DNA from: JAYFNU01 sp964460755
GTDB lineage: Bacteria > Bacillota > Clostridia > Oscillospirales > Ruminococcaceae
DNA length: 20,277 bases
Assembly: GCA_964460755.1 (NCBI GenBank)
Contig: CAYWQL010000027.1
Coordinates: 1 to 20,277, forward strand
Direction of reading: 5' to 3'
In this document: positions 16,263 to 20,277 of the stretch, one piece after another
Numbering within the stretch: position 1 is the stretch's first letter
How the letters are laid out: each line of letters opens with the position of its first letter
Notes under the pieces: generated by a model
Told to the model about the DNA's origin: nothing
What the model saw: the letters and a program-made list of their open reading frames with translations, nothing else
Databases searched by the model: none
Made by a program: the position numbers and the translations under genes

Positions 16263-16293
16263 TGAATATTTGGCAGCCAAACGGCTCAAACTA
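16263..16293 (+). promoter_or_regulatory. Possible forespore (sigma-F/G-type) promoter
   Basis: TGAATA (16263-16268), an 18-base spacer, then CAAACTA (16287-16293). This is close to the B. subtilis sigma-G consensus (TGAATA ... CATACTA), and GCTCAAACTA also approximates the sigma-F -10. No good sigma-A promoter is visible here. The predicted start, near 16300, leaves a leader of only about 15 bases with AAGGG at its very 5' end, which weakens the call. The spacer holds the inverted repeat TTTGGCAGCCAAA (16269-16281). Confidence 0.4.
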
Positions 16294-16314
16294 TTTTCAA
16301 AGGGTGTGAAATAA

Positions 16315-17016
16315 ATGAAAAACAGCAACAACAAAAACAGGTCAGTTAAATCATTTTTAAAAAGAAACGGGTTTTATATCGCGCTTGTGGTCTGCGTGGT
16401 GGCGGCGGCGGCGGTGTCTCTCGGGGCTGTCAGCAGGATAATTGATAACTTCAATGTCGCCGACATAAAAAGCGAAACGAGCGAGATAAATGCCGATACA
16501 CAGGATGACGTCAGGAAGGAAGAGGTAGTGCCGACCGAAAAGGACGAGGAGGTGCTCGAGGTTGAGCCGCCCGTCGAGGAGGTCGAAAGCGGTGTTAACG
16601 CCGAGCCGCTTATCCCGATTTACACTATGCCCGTAAACGGTACGCCCGTTAAGGGGTTTAGCAACGGCGAGCTTGTCAAAAGCGAAACGATGAACGACTG
16701 GCGCGCGCACAACGGCATAGATATCGCGGCCGCCGAGGGCGCCGAGGTCGTCGCGGTCTATTCCGGCGAAATTCTTCGCGCCGAGGAGGACCCGCTTTGG
16801 GGATACGTCGTCGAGCTTAAAGTTGATACGGGCTACGTCGCAGTTTATGCCAATCTTGCGGCGAACCTAAAGGTCAAGGCGGGCGACAGGGTGTCGCAGG
16901 GTGACGTTCTGGGCTATGTCGGTTCTACGGCTATACTCGAAAACGCCGAGGCGCCGCACCTTCATTTCGAAGCCAAGAGCGGCTCGAAATACGTTGACCC
17001 TGTTTCCTTCTATTAA
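16315..17016 (+). CDS. SpoIIQ-like membrane-anchored M23 (LytM) peptidase
   Basis: 233 residues: short basic N-terminus, one membrane span (about 20-40, FYIALVVCVVAAAAVSLGAV), an acidic linker (about 50-98), then an M23 endopeptidase domain (about 100-233). The four metal/catalytic residues are present: His132 and Asp136 in WRAHNGIDIAA, and His215 and His217 in PHLHFE. Architecture and the block MPVNGTPVKGFSNGELVKSETMNDWRAHNGID resemble SpoIIQ, the forespore partner of SpoIIIAH in engulfment. B. subtilis SpoIIQ has lost catalytic residues, whereas clostridial ones keep them. If it is SpoIIQ it acts between the two spore membranes and may cleave peptidoglycan cross-bridges; a general cell-wall hydrolase is the alternative. 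A small gene follows 11 bases downstream. Confidence 0.8.
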   Translation: MKNSNNKNRSVKSFLKRNGFYIALVVCVVAAAAVSLGAVSRIIDNFNVADIKSETSEINADTQDDVRKEEVVPTEKDEEVLEVEPPVEEVESGVNAEPLIPIYTMPVNGTPVKGFSNGELVKSETMNDWRAHNGIDIAAAEGAEVVAVYSGEILRAEEDPLWGYVVELKVDTGYVAVYANLAANLKVKAGDRVSQGDVLGYVGSTAILENAEAPHLHFEAKSGSKYVDPVSFY

Positions 17017-17027
17017 GGAGCGACAGT

Positions 17028-17171
17028 ATGGGAGACAGCATTAATAATCTTGTCAATTCCATTGTCGAGGAGTACAAGGAAAAAACCGAAAAATTCGACC
17101 CGAACGGAAGCTATACGGGCATAAATGTCGAAGAGGACGAAAAGCCCATTCAGGACGCCGACGACCTTTAA
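17028..17171 (+). CDS. 47-residue small acidic protein
   Basis: Short open frame MGDSINNLVNSIVEEYKEKT... ending PIQDADDL. A good AAGGAG ribosome site (17014-17019) lies eight bases upstream, and it starts 11 bases after the SpoIIQ-like gene, so it is very likely translated in the same unit. The protein is soluble and acidic with an amphipathic N-terminal helix (about 3-20), then a low-complexity middle containing FDPNGSYTG (24-32) and the PIQDADDL tail. I recall small Firmicutes proteins with a D-x-x-GSYTG block and a PxQDADDL end, but no function is known to me. Its coupling to a sporulation gene hints at a sporulation role; that is inference only. Confidence 0.75.
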   Translation: MGDSINNLVNSIVEEYKEKTEKFDPNGSYTGINVEEDEKPIQDADDL

Positions 17172-17172
17172 A

Positions 17173-17208
17173 AAAGCTATCCCCCAGCAGAAGCTGGGGG
17201 ATAGCTTT
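17173..17208 (-). terminator. Terminator between convergent small gene and bioY
   Basis: A perfect 16-bp stem AAAGCTATCCCCCAGC / GCTGGGGGATAGCTTT with loop AGAA. The A run at 17170-17175 gives a six-T tail on the minus strand, so it mainly terminates bioY. It may also stop plus-strand transcripts, where the tail is only T-rich. The bioY stop codon (17207-17209) begins inside the stem. Confidence 0.9.
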
Positions 17209-17764
17209 ATATAAGCTTTTCGCCGATAGGCGTTTTTATAAGCCGAAGGGCAATAAAGGTCGCGAGAGCCGCCTTAATTAAATCGAACAGGACAAACGGA
17301 ACGACGCACACCATAAGCGAATTGACGAAGCTTTGCTGGGTAAATCGCGAGAACCAAAGGGTTCCCAAAACGTAGCACATTATAAGAGCCGTAATCGAGC
17401 CGACCGAAAGGGAAAGAAGGCTTCGTTTTTTGAAAAGCTTTACCGAAATCGCAACGGCAAGCGCCATAAACGGATAGCTTATTATATATCCGCCCGTGAC
17501 GCCGAAAAGAACGCCGAGTCCGCCGCGAAAGCCGGAAAAGACGGGAATGCCAATCGCGCCGATAAGTATATAGCAAAGCACCGATATTGCCGCGTATTTA
17601 GGTGAAAGAAGTGCTCCCGTAAGAAGCACCGCGAAAACCGAAAGGGTAAAGGGAACGGTCATAAGCGGAATGGAAACGAGCGAAAGGGCGCAGATTATCG
17701 CCGTAAAAAGTGCGCAAATTATAATTTTGTATATACGCGATTTTTTGTTTTCATTGTCGTTCAT
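17207..17764 (-). CDS. bioY: Biotin transporter S-component BioY
   Basis: 185 residues, about six hydrophobic segments, basic short N-terminus. It is the substrate-binding membrane component of an energy-coupling-factor (ECF) biotin importer. The family blocks are visible: VPFTLSVFAVLLTGALLSPK (37-56), LIGAIGIPVFSGFRGGLGVL (67-86) and FGVTGGYIISYPF (87-99). The EcfA/T module is not adjacent, as is usual for group II ECF systems that share one. ATG at 17764 has AAGGAAA upstream on the minus strand. It stands alone between a terminator and its own promoter. No bio synthesis genes are in view, so the host probably takes up biotin. Confidence 0.95.
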   Translation of the reverse strand: MNDNENKKSRIYKIIICALFTAIICALSLVSIPLMTVPFTLSVFAVLLTGALLSPKYAAISVLCYILIGAIGIPVFSGFRGGLGVLFGVTGGYIISYPFMALAVAISVKLFKKRSLLSLSVGSITALIMCYVLGTLWFSRFTQQSFVNSLMVCVVPFVLFDLIKAALATFIALRLIKTPIGEKLI

Positions 17765-17800
17765 TTTGGTTAGCTTTCCTTAAATAAAAAGAATAAAACC

Positions 17801-17829
17801 ACTATACCATATCTCATTTGAAAAGTGAA
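17801..17829 (-). promoter_or_regulatory. Probable bioY promoter
   Basis: Minus strand TATAGT (17806-17801) preceded by TGG (extended -10), with TTCACT (17829-17824) 17 bases upstream as a weak -35. Leader about 30 bases. I could not recognise a clear BirA operator. Confidence 0.55.
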
Positions 17830-17849
17830 GAACAAGGCGGCTGTGCAAA

Positions 17850-17878
17850 TTGACTTTGACTTACAAAAGGGGTAGAAT
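17850..17878 (+). promoter_or_regulatory. Sigma-A promoter of the aminotransferase/ATP-grasp operon
   Basis: TTGACT (17850-17855), 17-base spacer, TAGAAT (17873-17878). A second TTGACT overlaps in the spacer (17856-17861) but is too close to the -10. Leader about 58 bases. The -35 is only 20 bases from the bioY -35, so the two promoters are back to back. Confidence 0.75.
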
Positions 17879-17926
17879 AATAACTTGAAGTTTAAGAGTT
17901 AACGTCATTTTAAAATCATAAGCTGC

Positions 17927-17933
17927 AAAGGAG
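17927..17933 (+). promoter_or_regulatory. Ribosome site selecting a TTG start
   Basis: AAAGGAG nine bases before TTG at 17943. No in-frame ATG exists before the conserved N-terminal block (SEVRSYCRRFPTVF), so TTG is the start. Confidence 0.85.
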
Positions 17934-17942
17934 AAGGCCGCT

Positions 17943-19196
17943 TTGAACACAAACAGTTTTGAAACATATGAATCTGAGGTTAGGTCGTATTGCCGTCGCT
18001 TTCCGACGGTGTTTGTAAGCGCGAAGGGTTCGAAGTATATCGACGAGGACGGACGCGAGTTCATCGACTTTTTTAACGGAGCGGGCGCGCTTAACTATGG
18101 TCACAACAACGAATATATAAAAGAAAAGCTGGTCGAATATCTCGAGTCAGACGGAATTATCCACGCGCTCGATATGTACACCGTTCCGAAAAGAGAGTTT
18201 ATCGACGCGTTTGAGCAAAAGATATTAAAGCCGCGTTCGCTCGATTATAAAATTATGTTTACAGGACCGACGGGAACCAACTCGGTCGAGGCGGCGTTAA
18301 AGCTTGCGCGCAAGGTTAAAAAGCGCACCAACGTTTTCGCTCTTATGGGCGCGTTCCATGGAATGACCCTCGGCGCGTTGGCGCTTACGACCGACGCCGA
18401 TTCTCGAAAGGGTGCGGGTGTGTCCCTTAATGACGTTACCCATATTCCCGCGCCGTATATGTTCGAGGGTCTCGACACGATAGAATATATGCAGCGTCTT
18501 GTCGACGACGACCATTCCGGCGTTGAAAAGCCCGCGGCGCTCGTTATCGAGACCTTACAGGCGGAGGGCGGAATTTATGAAATGGGAGACGAATGGCTTC
18601 GCGCCGTCCGCGCTTTCTGCGATAAAAACGACATTCTTCTTATCGTCGACGACATACAGGTCGGCTGCGGGAGAACGGGACGCTTCTTTTCATTTGAGGA
18701 TGCCGGAATAGTTCCCGATATGGTGTGTCTTTCGAAATCAATCGGCGGCTACGGAATGCCTATGGCGATTATGCTTATGAAGCCCGAGCTTGATATATGG
18801 ACGCCGGGCGAGCACAACGGAACGTTTCGCGGAAACCAACTCTCCTTCGTCGCGGCGAAGGCGGGCATCGAATATATGGTCGACAACAGGGTTGACGAGC
18901 AGGCGAGAGCCAAGGGTGAGATAATCAAGAATTTTCTTACGAAGGAAATCCTTCCGCTTGACGACCGCATAAAGATTCGCGGCAAGGCAATGATATGGGG
19001 CATTGATTTTACAGACGCAGATGAAAAAATGTGCTCTAAGGTTATAAAAAGCTGCTTTGACGGCGGCGTGATTATCGAGTGCGCGGGGCGTAAAAACGCC
19101 GTTTTGAAGATTATGGCGGCGCTTACGATTGAAGAAGACGTTTTGCTCAAGGGTCTTGGCGTGCTTCGCGACGCGATTAAAGAAAATTTAAAGTAA
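17943..19196 (+). CDS. EctB-like diaminobutyrate--2-oxoglutarate aminotransferase
   Basis: Class III PLP aminotransferase, 417 residues, a normal length for EctB. EctB interconverts L-aspartate semialdehyde and L-2,4-diaminobutyrate with glutamate as donor. EctB-like blocks run the full length: VRSYCRRFPTVF (13-24), GAGALNYGHNN (46-56), SDGIIHALDMYT (69-80), FTGPTGTNSVEAALKLARK (106-124, cofactor phosphate site), VDDIQVGCGRTGRFFSFE (235-252, Asp236 for the pyridine nitrogen), LSKSIGGYGMP (263-273, PLP Lys265) and EHNGTFRGNQLSF. It starts at TTG (17943) after a good AAAGGAG. No ectA or ectC is nearby, so ectoine synthesis is not supported; diaminobutyrate probably goes elsewhere. An ATP-grasp gene follows after 11 bases. 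A different omega-amino-acid substrate is possible. Confidence 0.85.
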   Translation: MNTNSFETYESEVRSYCRRFPTVFVSAKGSKYIDEDGREFIDFFNGAGALNYGHNNEYIKEKLVEYLESDGIIHALDMYTVPKREFIDAFEQKILKPRSLDYKIMFTGPTGTNSVEAALKLARKVKKRTNVFALMGAFHGMTLGALALTTDADSRKGAGVSLNDVTHIPAPYMFEGLDTIEYMQRLVDDDHSGVEKPAALVIETLQAEGGIYEMGDEWLRAVRAFCDKNDILLIVDDIQVGCGRTGRFFSFEDAGIVPDMVCLSKSIGGYGMPMAIMLMKPELDIWTPGEHNGTFRGNQLSFVAAKAGIEYMVDNRVDEQARAKGEIIKNFLTKEILPLDDRIKIRGKAMIWGIDFTDADEKMCSKVIKSCFDGGVIIECAGRKNAVLKIMAALTIEEDVLLKGLGVLRDAIKENLK

Positions 19197-19207
19197 GCGG
19201 TAGGAAT

Positions 19208-20227
19208 ATGGATTTAAAGTATCTTGCGAGGGTTGCGTCGGGTGCGTCGTTCAAAAAGGCGTCAGAGGTTATAAACAGCGTTCACGAAAAGAACGGCAGG
19301 CCGAAGGCGGCAATATTTTTGGATATCGTGTGGTGCTTTGTTCGCTACGGAGCGGGCTACAAGGACTACAATATTTTTGAATTCTATAATATGAAGCCCA
19401 ATGAGCGCGCGACCTATATGACGCGTCTTAAAAACCGCAGGCTTATAACCAAGCTTAACGACCAAAAATATTCCTATATTTTTGACAAGAAAAACGTTTT
19501 TGACGAGCGCTTCAAAAAGTATCTCGGCCGCGAGATACTCGACCTCGACGGAGCAACCGCCGAGAAGGTTGAGGCTTTTGTCAAAGGAAAAAAGAATATT
19601 TTTGCCAAGCCCTATTCGGGAGAGAGCGGAAAGGGAATAGAAAAGCTTACCGTTTCCGACTTCAAGTCGCAGGGCGAGCTTTTTGAGTATCTCACGAATC
19701 CCCAAAAGAACTTCGGGCTTATTGAGGAGCCGATTGTTCAGCACGAGATTTCTAACGCGATTTACCCCTGCGCGATAAACTGCTTTAGAATAGTAACCCT
19801 CGTTTGGAAGGGAGTACCCTATATTATTTATGCCGTTTTTAAAATGGGCAACGACGGGCGTTTCATAGACAATCTCGACAACGGCGGCATAGCCTGTCAC
19901 TTTGACCTTGAAAAGGGCGAAATCTGCGGGCGAGGACATACTCAGCACCTTATCTGCTACGATGAGCATCCCTATACCCACGTTAAATTTGAAGGCTATA
20001 AGCTTCCGTTTATCGACGAGGTAAAAGCCCTTGTTAAAGAGGCGGCGCTTGAGGTGCCCGAGATTAAATATGTCGGCTGGGACGTGTGCCTTACGCCGAC
20101 GGGACCGATTATCGTGGAAGGAAACGATTTTCCCGCATACGATTTTCCCCAGCTTCCCGACCCTGACAAGCCCCGCTTTGGCTTATACGGAAAATTAAAA
20201 GCGGCGATACCCGATTTCCGGATATAA
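19208..20227 (+). CDS. Sugar-transfer-associated ATP-grasp enzyme
   Basis: 339 residues. The N-terminal part (about 35-110, DIVWCFVRYGAGYKDYNIFEFY ... ERATYMT ... YLGREIL) and the C-terminal ATP-grasp part match the family named sugar-transfer-associated ATP-grasp (ATPgrasp_ST). ATP-grasp features: FAKPYSGESGKGIEKL (132-147, nucleotide Lys and Gly-rich loop), CFRIVTL (192-198), GGIACHFDLEKGEI (226-239), HPYTHVKFEGYKLPF (254-268) and the metal-site segment VGWDVCLTPTGPIIVEGND (289-307, with Asp292, Glu304, Asn306). ATP-grasp enzymes join a carboxylate, activated as acyl phosphate, to an amine or thiol; members of this family often lie in surface-polysaccharide loci. The partner substrate is unknown. 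It follows the EctB-like gene closely, so diaminobutyrate as the amine is a reasonable guess. The ribosome site is weak (GTAGGA). Confidence 0.85.
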   Translation: MDLKYLARVASGASFKKASEVINSVHEKNGRPKAAIFLDIVWCFVRYGAGYKDYNIFEFYNMKPNERATYMTRLKNRRLITKLNDQKYSYIFDKKNVFDERFKKYLGREILDLDGATAEKVEAFVKGKKNIFAKPYSGESGKGIEKLTVSDFKSQGELFEYLTNPQKNFGLIEEPIVQHEISNAIYPCAINCFRIVTLVWKGVPYIIYAVFKMGNDGRFIDNLDNGGIACHFDLEKGEICGRGHTQHLICYDEHPYTHVKFEGYKLPFIDEVKALVKEAALEVPEIKYVGWDVCLTPTGPIIVEGNDFPAYDFPQLPDPDKPRFGLYGKLKAAIPDFRI

Positions 20228-20235
20228 ATAAAAAT

Positions 20236-20272
20236 AAAAGGCCCTTTGCCGAATTTAGGCGAAGGGCTTTTG
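20236..20272 (+). terminator. Rho-independent terminator of the aminotransferase/ATP-grasp operon
   Basis: CCCTTTGCC (20242-20250) pairs with GGCGAAGGG (20258-20266, one G-T) around GAATTTA; AAAAG and CTTTT extend the stem with one bulged G. A short T run follows. Confidence 0.85.
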
Positions 20273-20277
20273 TGATT

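Noticed and set aside
17765..17942. BirA operator or riboswitch upstream of bioY
   Set aside because: No convincing dyad matching known BirA boxes and the bioY leader is only about 30 bases.
17943..19196. Ectoine biosynthesis cluster
   Set aside because: Only the EctB-like step is present; no ectA or ectC follows, and the next gene is an ATP-grasp enzyme.
19262..19981. Minus-strand open frame (239 codons) inside the ATP-grasp gene
   Set aside because: The plus strand carries the full family pattern; the antisense frame has no recognisable features.

Overview
The window looks like chromosomal DNA of an uncultured, anaerobic, spore-forming Clostridia species, most likely Oscillospiraceae/Ruminococcaceae from a gut or rumen. 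Evidence: Gram-positive style GGAGG ribosome sites and sigma-A promoters, a PNTG-type wall-anchoring tail, a SpoIIQ-like sporulation peptidase, a BioY S-component, the metG-tatD pairing, and family-level resemblance of most proteins to Firmicutes. The sequence contains a 100-N scaffold gap (12417-12516), so it is an assembled draft, probably metagenomic.

Layout. (1) 2-913: C-terminal end of a secreted, repeat-containing surface protein, followed by a long hairpin terminator. (2) 1126-7686: a tight four-gene sugar operon: galactokinase, GH1 beta-glycosidase, GH13 alpha-(1,6)-glucosidase and GH36 alpha-galactosidase. None has a signal peptide, so together they should break imported alpha- and beta-linked gluco/galacto-oligosaccharides (raffinose or melibiose type, isomaltose type) in the cytoplasm and phosphorylate the released galactose. 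No transporter or regulator is in view. (3) 7877-10413: a PlsC-type acyltransferase with an added zinc ribbon, overlapping by four bases a GltS-like membrane transporter. (4) 10480-13286, minus strand: a large membrane protein with a Pro/Gln-rich and acidic cytoplasmic tail, a 14-residue tandem repeat, one membrane span and an extracytoplasmic C-terminal NPCBM-like domain; the N gap lies inside its repeat. (5) 13503-16204: metG and tatD. (6) 16315-17171: SpoIIQ-like M23 peptidase and a 47-residue small protein. (7) 17207-17764, minus: bioY. (8) 17943-20227: an EctB-like diaminobutyrate aminotransferase followed 11 bases later by a sugar-transfer-associated ATP-grasp enzyme.

The regulatory layout is clear: back-to-back sigma-A promoters separate the NPCBM gene from metG and bioY from the aminotransferase, and strong hairpin terminators close nearly every unit. 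The best candidates for something new are the aminotransferase/ATP-grasp pair (EctB-like without the ectoine genes beside it), the NPCBM repeat protein, and the PlsC-zinc-ribbon/GltS-like pair. The N gap is probably an assembly artefact: its flanks carry the same 55 bases, and merging them restores one reading frame.
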